The position numbers were made by a program, and so were the translations under genes. The notes under the pieces were generated by a model. That model was not told the DNA's origin and ran no database searches. It saw only the letters and a list, made by a program, of their open reading frames with translations. This document shows, piece after piece, positions 9,305 through 17,462 of a DNA stretch of 64,000 bases. Source of the DNA: Litorilinea aerophila (GTDB lineage: Bacteria; Chloroflexota; Anaerolineae; Caldilineales; Caldilineaceae); contig CAMDEX010000001.1 of NCBI GenBank assembly GCA_945897075.1, forward strand, positions 22,406-86,405. Direction: 5' to 3'. Numbering within the stretch: the stretch's first letter is position 1; every line of letters begins with the position of its first letter.

Positions 9305-10414
9305 ATGCGTTGGAACTGGCAGAAGCCAGATTGGCCGAATTTTTCGTATGACAGAACGCAATTGGACGTCATGGAGGCGCGCTTCCTCTACGATTCCGGC
9401 GTTTTGTTCGGCGCGTTCAAGCATCTGACGGACAGCGAAACGAGCCAACTGACAGTCGAGCTGATCAGCAACGAGGCGCTGAAAACCTCGGCAATTGAAG
9501 GCGAATACCTGAACCGGGAGAGTGTGCAATCTTCCATCCGTCATCAGTTGGGGTTGGAAGCAGATAGCCCCCCAGTCTCGCCGGCAGAAAAGGGTATTGC
9601 CGAGTTGATGGTCAACCTCTACCGGACATTTGGCGAACCGTTGACCCACGCACAGCTATTTTTGTGGCATCGTATGTTGTTGCAAGGGCGTTGGCATCTG
9701 CAGGATTGGGGGCGCTATCGCACCCACGTCGAACTAATGCAGGTTGTCTCTGTCTCCATGAATGAGATCAAAGTCCACTTCGAGGCTCCCCCATCAGAGC
9801 AGATGGCTGAGGAAATGGAGCGTTTTCTGTTGTGGTTCAATCAGACTTCGACAGACGGTGGAAATCGCCTGCCTGCACTGATCCGGGCCGGCATCACCCA
9901 TCTCTATTTTGTCTCGATTCATCCATTTGAAGATGGCAATGGGCGGATTGGGCGGGCACTTGCCGAAAAATCGTTGGCGCAATCTGTGGGCCAGCCAACG
10001 CTGATTGCACTCTCCTATCAAATCGAGAAACACAAGAAAGCCTACTACAACGCGCTGGCGCAGGCCAATCGTTCCAATGAGATCACGGCCTGGCTGCTCT
10101 ACTTCGGCCAAACTATTCTGGACGCGCAAGCCTATACAAAGCTGCGGATTGAGTTTCTGATTGAGAAGACCAAACTTTTTGACAAACTGCGCGATCATCT
10201 CAACGCCCGACAAACAAAGGCGCTGCTACGGATGTTTGGCGAGGGACCGGAAGGCTTTGCTGGCGGACTCAGCGCAAGTAACTACAGTGGGATTACGAAG
10301 GCATCCAAAGCAACGGCCACCCGCGACCTGCAGGATTTGGTTGAGAAGGGCGCACTGGTTAAGATAGGTGATCGCAAGAGCACAAGATATTATTTAGCAG
10401 TCAGGCTGAGTTAG
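9305..10414 (+). CDS. Fic family protein (DUF4172-type N-terminus, class II)
   Basis: The 369-residue protein begins MRWNWQKPDWPNF, typical of the DUF4172 segment before Fic domains. An inhibitory helix motif TSAIEG (Thr61-Gly66) precedes the Fic core, the arrangement of class II Fic proteins that block their own ATP site through its Glu65. The catalytic motif HPFEDGNGRIGR starts at His206. A winged-helix-like C-terminus follows (SGITKASKATATRDLQDLVEKGALVKIG). Such enzymes usually AMPylate target proteins from ATP; targets are unknown. AAAGGAGG stands 12 bases before the ATG. It is divergent from the orphan CopG gene, with no proven link. Confidence 0.9.
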   Translation: MRWNWQKPDWPNFSYDRTQLDVMEARFLYDSGVLFGAFKHLTDSETSQLTVELISNEALKTSAIEGEYLNRESVQSSIRHQLGLEADSPPVSPAEKGIAELMVNLYRTFGEPLTHAQLFLWHRMLLQGRWHLQDWGRYRTHVELMQVVSVSMNEIKVHFEAPPSEQMAEEMERFLLWFNQTSTDGGNRLPALIRAGITHLYFVSIHPFEDGNGRIGRALAEKSLAQSVGQPTLIALSYQIEKHKKAYYNALAQANRSNEITAWLLYFGQTILDAQAYTKLRIEFLIEKTKLFDKLRDHLNARQTKALLRMFGEGPEGFAGGLSASNYSGITKASKATATRDLQDLVEKGALVKIGDRKSTRYYLAVRLS

Positions 10415-10445
10415 CAAAACCATCAACCACAAAAAAGAGACCCGC

Positions 10446-11012
10446 GTGAACCTGTTCGACGCCATCCACACCCGCCGCACGATCAAAGAATTCACCGCCC
10501 AGCCCGTCCCCGACGACCTGTTGATGCAGGCATTGGAGGCGGGACGCTGGGCGCAGAACCACCGCATGACCGAACCCTGGCGCTTTCTTATTCTAGGCCC
10601 CCAAAGCAGGCAGGCCATCGCCGCTATCAATGGGGATGCGCTGTTGGAGAAGACACGCGCCGACGCTGAGACGCAGGCCAAGATGCGCGCCGACGCCGAG
10701 GCCAAAATTCTCTCTAAACCGCGCATCGTGGCTGTCACCTGTTGTCTGTGCGGCGACAAAGAGGTGGAGCAGGAAGATTACGCCGCGGTCGCCTGCGCGG
10801 TACAGAATATCCAACTGGCGGCCTGGGGGTTGGGGCTGGGGATGCAGTGGAGCAGCAGCGGCTTCATCACCCGACCAGCAACCTACCAACTGCTCGGCGT
10901 AGACCCGGCGCGGGAGATGATCGTCGGTCTGCTCTACTTCGGCTACCCGGCCGTTGTGCCCGCTCCCAAACCGCGCAAGCCCCTGGCCGAGGTTTCGAGG
11001 ACGCTGCCGTAG
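10446..11012 (+). CDS. Nitroreductase family protein
   Basis: The 188-residue protein opens MNLFDAIHTRRTIKEF, the Arg-rich FMN-phosphate binding start of the nitroreductase family, and continues with ALEAGRWAQNHRMTEPWRFLIL and a C-terminal AAWGLGLGMQWSSSG, GLLYFGYP. It should bind FMN and reduce a small substrate with NAD(P)H in the cytoplasm; the residue pattern QNHRMTEPW resembles the pared-down TdsD/NfnB-like or YdjA-like group. The start is GTG 10446, 31 bases after fic, so cotranscription is possible. No substrate can be named. Confidence 0.85.
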   Translation: MNLFDAIHTRRTIKEFTAQPVPDDLLMQALEAGRWAQNHRMTEPWRFLILGPQSRQAIAAINGDALLEKTRADAETQAKMRADAEAKILSKPRIVAVTCCLCGDKEVEQEDYAAVACAVQNIQLAAWGLGLGMQWSSSGFITRPATYQLLGVDPAREMIVGLLYFGYPAVVPAPKPRKPLAEVSRTLP

Positions 11013-11017
11013 CTCTC

Positions 11018-11084
11018 TTGACTTCCCCGCATAGCCGCAGTACAATGTGGTCACGTCGCTGGATTTTGATGTAACCACATTGTA
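11018..11084 (+). promoter_or_regulatory. Sigma70-type promoter with overlapping inverted-repeat operator
   Basis: TTGACT (11018-11023), 17 bases, TACAAT (11041-11046) form a good promoter for the antitoxin-toxin pair. A perfect 11-bp inverted repeat, TACAATGTGGT (11041-11051) and ACCACATTGTA (11074-11084), overlaps the -10 box and the start site, with a 22-base centre. Its place suits autorepression by the Phd-type antitoxin alone or with its toxin, which is the usual control of such pairs. Confidence 0.7.
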
Positions 11085-11099
11085 TTGAAGGAGAGAACG

Positions 11100-11357
11100 A
11101 TGGAAGAGATCGGTGTGCGCCAACTGAAGACCCACGCATCGGAGATTGTGCGCCGGGTGCGCGAGGAGCAGGCCCGGTATACAGTGACTTACCGGGGCAA
11201 GCCGGTGGGCGTGCTGATGCCCGTTCAGAACGTTGGTGAACCGGCTTTGGAGAAAGAGGATAGCTGGCAGCGCCTGGCAAAGTTGCGGGATAAAATGGCG
11301 CGGTTGCCCCGCCCTACTATTTCTTTGACCGATGCTCTGGCGGAGATGCGAAGGTAG
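11100..11357 (+). CDS. Phd/YefM-type antitoxin
   Basis: About 85 residues starting MEEIGVRQLKTHASEIVRRVREE, the common opening of Phd/YefM antitoxins, followed by YTVTYRGKPVGVLMPV, the beta hairpin that completes the DNA-binding dimer. The Glu/Trp-containing C-terminal part (EKEDSWQRLAKLRDKMARLP) would wrap the toxin. ATG 11100 follows AAGGAGAG at normal distance; 11085 is an unlikely earlier start. The gene is 6 bases before the PIN toxin and is controlled by the promoter/operator just upstream. Confidence 0.88.
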   Translation: MEEIGVRQLKTHASEIVRRVREEQARYTVTYRGKPVGVLMPVQNVGEPALEKEDSWQRLAKLRDKMARLPRPTISLTDALAEMRR

Positions 11358-11363
11358 AGGACT

Positions 11364-11822
11364 ATGCCAACACTCTATACAGTCGATGCCAGTGTCTTTG
11401 TCAATGCCTACAATATCCACGAAGCCGGACACGCGGAGAGTTTGCGCTTTGTCGCTTGGCTACAAAGCAGTGGGGAACCGATGCTTGCGCCTTCCCTACT
11501 TTTGCCGGAGGTCGCTGCCTCCATCAGCCGCGTCTATCGGGACGAAGCAATGGCTCTCGAATTTGCGGATAGTCTGCGCGCGTTGACCCATCTCACCCTC
11601 ATTCCGGTCAACGATACTGTCGCCTGGCAAGCCGCAGAAATCGCCGCCCAGTATCGGTTGCGCGGCAGCGATGCGGTCTATGTGGCGGTGGCTCGGCGCT
11701 ACGGAGCTACACTTGTCACCCTGGACCGGGAACAACGGGAACGGGCCGCGGCAGTCGTCGAAACTCTTTCGCCAGCCGAAGCTGTGGCCGCACTTTCACG
11801 CCCAATAGACGAGGAAGGCTGA
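11364..11822 (+). CDS. vapC: VapC-type PIN-domain toxin
   Basis: The 152-residue protein has the acidic residues of a PIN nuclease: Asp8 (YTVDASVFVNAY), Glu49 (LLLPEVAASISR), Asp103 (LRGSDAVYVAVAR) and Asp121 (LVTLDREQ). These would hold Mg2+/Mn2+ for RNA cleavage. It follows the Phd-type antitoxin by 6 bases and ends two bases before fdhD, so fdhD may also be read from this transcript. The target RNA is unknown. Confidence 0.88.
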   Translation: MPTLYTVDASVFVNAYNIHEAGHAESLRFVAWLQSSGEPMLAPSLLLPEVAASISRVYRDEAMALEFADSLRALTHLTLIPVNDTVAWQAAEIAAQYRLRGSDAVYVAVARRYGATLVTLDREQRERAAAVVETLSPAEAVAALSRPIDEEG

Positions 11823-11823
11823 G

Positions 11824-12672
11824 ATGGCCGTGCGTGTCGGCAGCAAAGTGCGCGCCCCGGTGACGATTGTGGAGCAGGGCCGCGCCCGCAAACGGCTGGA
11901 CTATCTGGCCGCGGAAGAGCCACTGGAGATTCGTTTGCAAGCGGGTGGACAAACCAAGACCGTCGCCGTGACTATGCGCACACCCGGAGCCGACTTTGAA
12001 TTGGCCGCCGGTTTTTTGTACAGCGAAGGAGTGATCAGCGAGCGGGGGCTGATCCGCCACATCGCCTATTGCATAGACCCGGAAGTGGACGCCGAACAGC
12101 GCTATAACATCGTCAATGTGGGGCTGCACCTGCCGGTTCTCCCCGCATTGGCGACGCTGGAACGCCACTTCTATACCACCAGTGCCTGCGGCGTCTGTGG
12201 CAAAGCCAGTTTGGAAGCGATTGAGATGCGCGGCTGTTCTGTCCTGCCTGCGGGTCCGTTCGTTGTGCCGGATGTGCTGACCGGCTTGCCAGAAAAGCTG
12301 CGCGCGGGACAGGGACTCTTCGACGCCACCGGCGGTCTGCACGCGTCCGGTCTCTTCAGCGCAGCGGGCGAACTGCTCTGTCTGCGCGAGGATGTGGGGC
12401 GTCACAACGCGCTGGACAAAGTGGTGGGGTGGGCGCTGCTCAACCACAAACTGCCGCTCTCCGACTGCCTGTTGCTGGTGAGCGGGCGGGCATCTTACGA
12501 AATTCTGCAAAAATCAACAGTGGCGGGTCTGCCGATTGTCTGCGCTCTCTCCGCGCCCAGCCATCTGGCCGTGGATGTGGCGCGGGAGTTCGGCCTGACA
12601 CTGGTGGGTTTTCTGCGCGGGGAACGCTTTACGATCTATGCGGGGGAGGAGAGAATCTTAATCGGTGGTTGA
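11824..12672 (+). CDS. fdhD: Formate dehydrogenase accessory sulfurtransferase FdhD
   Basis: The 282-residue protein shows FdhD marks: PLEIRLQ, VTMRTPGADFELAAGFLYSEGVI, the catalytic-loop motif TTSACGVCGKAS with Cys122 and Cys125, FDATGGLHASGLF, EDVGRHNALDKVVGWAL and LVSGRASYEILQKS. FdhD passes sulfur from IscS to the bis-MGD molybdenum cofactor of formate dehydrogenase, a cytoplasmic maturation step. No dehydrogenase subunit gene is in the window. The start is ATG 11824, two bases past vapC, an unusual neighbour that suggests the toxin pair inserted upstream. Confidence 0.93.
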   Translation: MAVRVGSKVRAPVTIVEQGRARKRLDYLAAEEPLEIRLQAGGQTKTVAVTMRTPGADFELAAGFLYSEGVISERGLIRHIAYCIDPEVDAEQRYNIVNVGLHLPVLPALATLERHFYTTSACGVCGKASLEAIEMRGCSVLPAGPFVVPDVLTGLPEKLRAGQGLFDATGGLHASGLFSAAGELLCLREDVGRHNALDKVVGWALLNHKLPLSDCLLLVSGRASYEILQKSTVAGLPIVCALSAPSHLAVDVAREFGLTLVGFLRGERFTIYAGEERILIGG

Positions 12673-12736
12673 GGGATTAGGTAGACAGAAAGCGCCGGGG
12701 ACTCTTCCTTGCTTGTGACGAGGAAGGAGGAGTCTG

Positions 12737-12772
12737 CCGCGGAGCGTCCCGGTTCTACGGGACACTCCGCGG
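12737..12772. terminator. Strong G+C hairpin between convergent genes
   Basis: CCGCGGAG and CTCCGCGG, with GTCCCG and CGGGAC inside, form a nearly perfect 15-bp stem around a 6-base loop between the fdhD stop and the end of the minus-strand exported protein. No T-tract follows in either direction, so it may be a repeat or a weak bidirectional terminator. Confidence 0.5.
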
Positions 12773-12826
12773 TATGATCTTCGGCTTTCAAGTCAGCCAG
12801 CCTCTGGCCGATTCCCGGAATCATGC

Positions 12827-13825
12827 CTAGCGCTGGATTTCGGGCAGATACAGTCGCTGCACGTCGCTTGCGGTCGAGCAGAGCAGTGCGTCCACCTCGT
12901 CGCTGGGCAGCAGCCCCAGTTTGTCTGCCCTGTATACCAGACGCAGCGGGCCTGGCGCAAGGATAGAGGCCGCATCGCCATTGAGGCCGACCAGCGATGG
13001 CGACCCTTTGCCCAGGGAAAAGAGCATCTGATCGTCACTGCCGAATACGCCGTCGCCATTCTCATAGAGACAGAGCGCAGCAATGGCGTCGCCGCTGACC
13101 AACCCCAGACTCGCCGCCGACGCATAGACGGAGGGCACGAACTGGAAACCCGTCACCAGCACATCTGCGGGTGTGGCTTCCACCAAAGCCAGCGTCGGCG
13201 AACCCGCGGCCAGTGCGAAGTAGATCGGTGCGTCGGGGATGCCATCGCATTCGATATCCACAAACTGGCAGGGGTCGCGATCCCCCGCGTCCACCCCGTC
13301 CAGCGTTGCGCCTTCGCCCAGCCCCAACCCGTAGCCGCTGTTGCCCGCGCAGGCGTTGCCATCCCCGTCCAAATCCTGGCTGTTTGTCTCGTCCAAAGGC
13401 GAGCGGAAGAAATCTCCGTCCGGCTCTGCGGGGCTGCACCCGGACTCCGCCCGCACAGCCGTATTCAACAGCCCGCGCGAGGCCGCGCTGACCGAAAATT
13501 GCATCTGGGCAAAGCCGTCGGCCTGGAAGTCCCAGCCATAGGAGAGCGCAGTCAGATCGTCCTGCGCGCCCGTCTCCGGGTCGTCACAGACCAGCCCCAG
13601 GCTCTGGCAGGCGATGAGGGGCAGCCCGCCCGCGCCCAGAATGTCCGCCGGGTGGATGCCCGTGAGCGCCAGCGCTGAACCCGCGGCAATCGAAAAACTC
13701 TGCCCCTGGACAATCGCTGGTGGCGCGGCGGGGGCCATCAACCCCCGCTGCGCCACCCAGAAGAGGCTGACCAGCAGCAGAAGCGGAAGACCAATCGTTG
13801 CGTATATCTTTCGTTGCGTTGTCAT
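12827..13825 (-). CDS. Exported protein with three internal repeats, unknown function
   Basis: The 332-residue protein starts with a hydrophobic signal or anchor segment (residues 9-25) and is otherwise acidic. Three related units are visible, beginning near residues 44 (FSIAAGSALALTGIHPADIL), 203 (FALAAGSPTLALVEATPADVL) and 269 (FSLGKGSPSLVGLNGDAASIL), each followed by an LGL...D..AL segment. Between units one and two lies DLDGDGNACAGN, a possible Ca2+-binding loop, with several cysteines. The C-terminus is LYLPEIQR, an ending I associate with secreted Chloroflexota proteins. It probably works outside the cell. It stands 16 bases after the stop of the Trp-rich protein and is likely cotranscribed with it. 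Confidence 0.65.
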   Translation of the reverse strand: MTTQRKIYATIGLPLLLLVSLFWVAQRGLMAPAAPPAIVQGQSFSIAAGSALALTGIHPADILGAGGLPLIACQSLGLVCDDPETGAQDDLTALSYGWDFQADGFAQMQFSVSAASRGLLNTAVRAESGCSPAEPDGDFFRSPLDETNSQDLDGDGNACAGNSGYGLGLGEGATLDGVDAGDRDPCQFVDIECDGIPDAPIYFALAAGSPTLALVEATPADVLVTGFQFVPSVYASAASLGLVSGDAIAALCLYENGDGVFGSDDQMLFSLGKGSPSLVGLNGDAASILAPGPLRLVYRADKLGLLPSDEVDALLCSTASDVQRLYLPEIQR

Positions 13826-13841
13826 TATGCCATCTCCCTGC

Positions 13842-15179
13842 CTATGGGATAGGCGGCCATTTGTTCATAAAGACCCGTTGGGGCGCAACGGACTCCACGT
13901 CCAGACTCTCGCCTTCGCCCACGCCGATGTCTGTGCAGTCGCCGCCATTCCACCACCAATACCAGTAGCCCCAACCGCACCACCAGGGGAAGTAGTAGGC
14001 CATGGCCGCGCTGACAGTGGCGCTGGTTTCGCCTGCGGCAATCCAGCGTTTGCTCTGCCACTGGTGGAAGTTGGTACTCAGGTCAACGTCCAGGTTCTGG
14101 GGCGTAACCATCGCCAGATCGTACCAGTGGCCGGGAAACCAGGGATAGCGCACCAAACTGGCCTGGGCCGGCACGGCGGTGATCGGATTGGGGTCGGTCA
14201 TGCCTTTGTTGCTGAGCAGCACGTAGTCAATGTCAGCGGTGGCGGTGTCCAGCTTGCGGCAGTTGCCCACCATCGCCACCAGGGCAGCGGGCGTTTCGGC
14301 GCTGGGGTTCTCGCTTACGTGAGAATTGGGACCCATCTGACGCCCGGCATTGAGCGCGGCCAGCGTCGCCTGCCGCTCTTGCATATTCTCCATGCGTTGC
14401 GCATCTTGGGCGAGGGCTTGGTAGAGCAACTCTCGGCAGTCTATGTTGCCGGTGGGGTCAATTGTGACCAGCCGCTCGTAGGGGTAGCCCAGTTTCCAGG
14501 GGAGTTGCCACCACCACCACCACCACCAGGGCTGGTAATGGATATCTTTCTTCAGCACTTCCGAGCTGCGTTCGTATTCAGCGGTTACGTCCAGCGGCGC
14601 ATAGCGTTTTTGTACCGTTCCGTTGGCGTTGGGGACGCTCTGCACGCCGATGCCGATGACCACGAAACCCTCAACTGTCACGCCGTAGCCGTAGGTTCCC
14701 GCAAACGTGGCCCCCGGCTTACCGGTGAGCAGAAAGGCGATGTCGTCGCAATTGATGCGCACGGCGTAGTCTGGGCCGAGCTTCAGTTCGTTCCATTTAC
14801 CCGGCGCTACCGCTGCTTGATCTTCCAGCGGCGCAATCACAGCTTTCTTGTAAAAGGTGATGTTGAAGTCGTGGGGGTTGTGAATCAGCACTTGGGTCTC
14901 CTGATTCACAATCGGCGCGGCCAGACCGTACCAGAAAGTGCCCGGCGGCAGGGCCTCGGTGCAGACAAATTTGGCCGCATAAGAGAGAATCAGCTTCTCA
15001 TTGGTGATCTGGGCCAGGGGCAGTTCGCTGTCGATCAGGCCAGGGAGAGCCAGCGGAGCAGCTTCGGCAGCCGGTGCGCTTGCCCAGCGGGGCAACCCCC
15101 CCAGCCGGAAGGCCAGAACCAATGCCAATACCAATACAATCGTTGCGCTACTTATAACAAAAACAGTACGTCTATTCAT
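13842..15179 (-). CDS. Exported Trp-rich protein, unknown function
   Basis: About 445 residues from ATG 15179 (GGAG eight bases before it); an N-terminal membrane segment (residues 7-24) makes it exported or anchored. Two tryptophan-rich patches stand out: seven consecutive Trp at residues 218-224, encoded by seven TGG codons (14508-14528), and PWWCGWGYWYWWWNGGDC near the C-terminus. The region between is ordinary mixed sequence with helices (ELLYQALAQDAQRMENMQERQATLAAL). I recognise no family. The Trp patches could insert into membranes or bind sugars; this is a guess. It is first in a two-gene minus-strand operon with the repeat protein. Confidence 0.6.
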   Translation of the reverse strand: MNRRTVFVISSATIVLVLALVLAFRLGGLPRWASAPAAEAAPLALPGLIDSELPLAQITNEKLILSYAAKFVCTEALPPGTFWYGLAAPIVNQETQVLIHNPHDFNITFYKKAVIAPLEDQAAVAPGKWNELKLGPDYAVRINCDDIAFLLTGKPGATFAGTYGYGVTVEGFVVIGIGVQSVPNANGTVQKRYAPLDVTAEYERSSEVLKKDIHYQPWWWWWWWQLPWKLGYPYERLVTIDPTGNIDCRELLYQALAQDAQRMENMQERQATLAALNAGRQMGPNSHVSENPSAETPAALVAMVGNCRKLDTATADIDYVLLSNKGMTDPNPITAVPAQASLVRYPWFPGHWYDLAMVTPQNLDVDLSTNFHQWQSKRWIAAGETSATVSAAMAYYFPWWCGWGYWYWWWNGGDCTDIGVGEGESLDVESVAPQRVFMNKWPPIP

Positions 15180-15547
15180 ATCTCTACTCCTGGATTCAGA
15201 CAAACACGCAAAAGTGGGTCAGTTCCGACAAGCAGAAAGATGCGACATTGGGAAATGCGCAAGGGGTGCGCAGGGGGCAGGGCGTCAACGAACGCGCTGG
15301 ATGAGGAGAAAGAGAGAGCGAAAGGTTGTCCGCAAAAGTGAGTTTCTGAAAACAGAAGTCTCAGCCTTCTTGCCCTCTGATCTTACGCCCAACCCCGCCA
15401 GATGTCAACAGGCAAAAACGTAAGTTTATGAGATTGTTCCGAAAAAATAGAACACGGATCACGGAATTTGCGGATTTGCTTTATCCCCAAACTTCAATCC
15501 CCTATCTCTTTTGCCATCCTCCCCAGCCTTTCGTATACTGTACTTCT
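15180..15547. other. Divergent intergenic region, dispersed repeat, no gene seen
   Basis: 368 bases separate the Trp-rich protein and the aminotransferase. At 15446-15478 there is a copy of the AATAGAACACGGATCACGGAATTTGCGGATTTG-type repeat also seen at 21876-21915, 37194-37230 and (inverted) 39378-39412. An open frame runs upstream of ATG 15548 but lacks a ribosome site. Promoters are not clear. Confidence 0.6.
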
Positions 15548-16749
<1,202 letters not shown>

Positions 16750-16753
<4 letters not shown>

Positions 16754-17460
16754 CCGACGTATCCATCATCCTCCCCACCTACAACGAGCGCGACAATATC
16801 TGTGATCTGATCGACGCCATCGAAGCGGCGCTGACGCCCAGCGGTCTGCGTTGGGAGGTGCTGGTGGTGGACGATTCCAGCCCGGACGGCACCGCCGCAG
16901 CCGTGCGCCAACGCTACGAACTGGACGGCCCGGTCCAACTCCATGTGCGCACAGCGGACAAAGGGCTGGCGAAGGCCATCCGCTACGGGCTGGAACAGGC
17001 CGCCGGGCGCACACTGGTGGTGATGGACACCGACTTCAACCACGACCCGGCGCTGATCCCCCAGATGGTGGATTTGCTGCGCTATTATGAACTGGTCATC
17101 GGCAGCCGCTTTGTCATGCGCGGCGGGATGGAAGATACAGCCCGTTACCGGATGAGTCTGCTCTATAACGTCTTTATCCGCCTGCTCTTTCACACCCAAA
17201 TCCAGGACAATCTGAGCGGTTTCTTTGCCGTGCGTAGGGAGACACTTTTCCAGCTCCAGCCCAAATTCGACCGCATCTTCTACGGCTACGGGGACTATTT
17301 CATCCGCCTGTTGCTGCTGGCCTGGCGCAACGACTGGAAGATTCTGGAAGTGCCGGTCTTTTACATTCTGCGCCGCCACGGGGAGAGCAAAACCGGCTTC
17401 TGGGATGTCTTCCGGGATTACACGCTGGCTGTGGTCAAGCTGCGGCTGTGGGGGGTCTAG
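16750..17460 (+). CDS. GT2 glycosyltransferase, polyprenyl-phosphate mannosyl/glucosyltransferase type
   Basis: The 236-residue protein begins VSIILPTYNERDNICDLIDAIE and has EVLVVDDSSPDGTA, ADKGLAKAIRYGLEQAAG, VMDTDFNHDP (the metal-binding DXD site) and a final RRHGESKTGFWDVFRDY, the layout of dolichol-phosphate mannose synthase-like enzymes without added membrane helices. It should move a sugar from a nucleotide to polyprenyl phosphate at the inner membrane face. That lipid-linked sugar is the expected donor for the GT-C-type proteins encoded downstream. ATG 16750 overlaps the aminotransferase stop (ATGA). Confidence 0.88.
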
Positions 17461-17462
17461 CC

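Noticed and set aside
13614..15341. 575-codon plus-strand open frame
   Set aside because: Antisense to two exported-protein genes with signal segments and ribosome sites; its peptide is His/Arg/Gly-rich shadow sequence.
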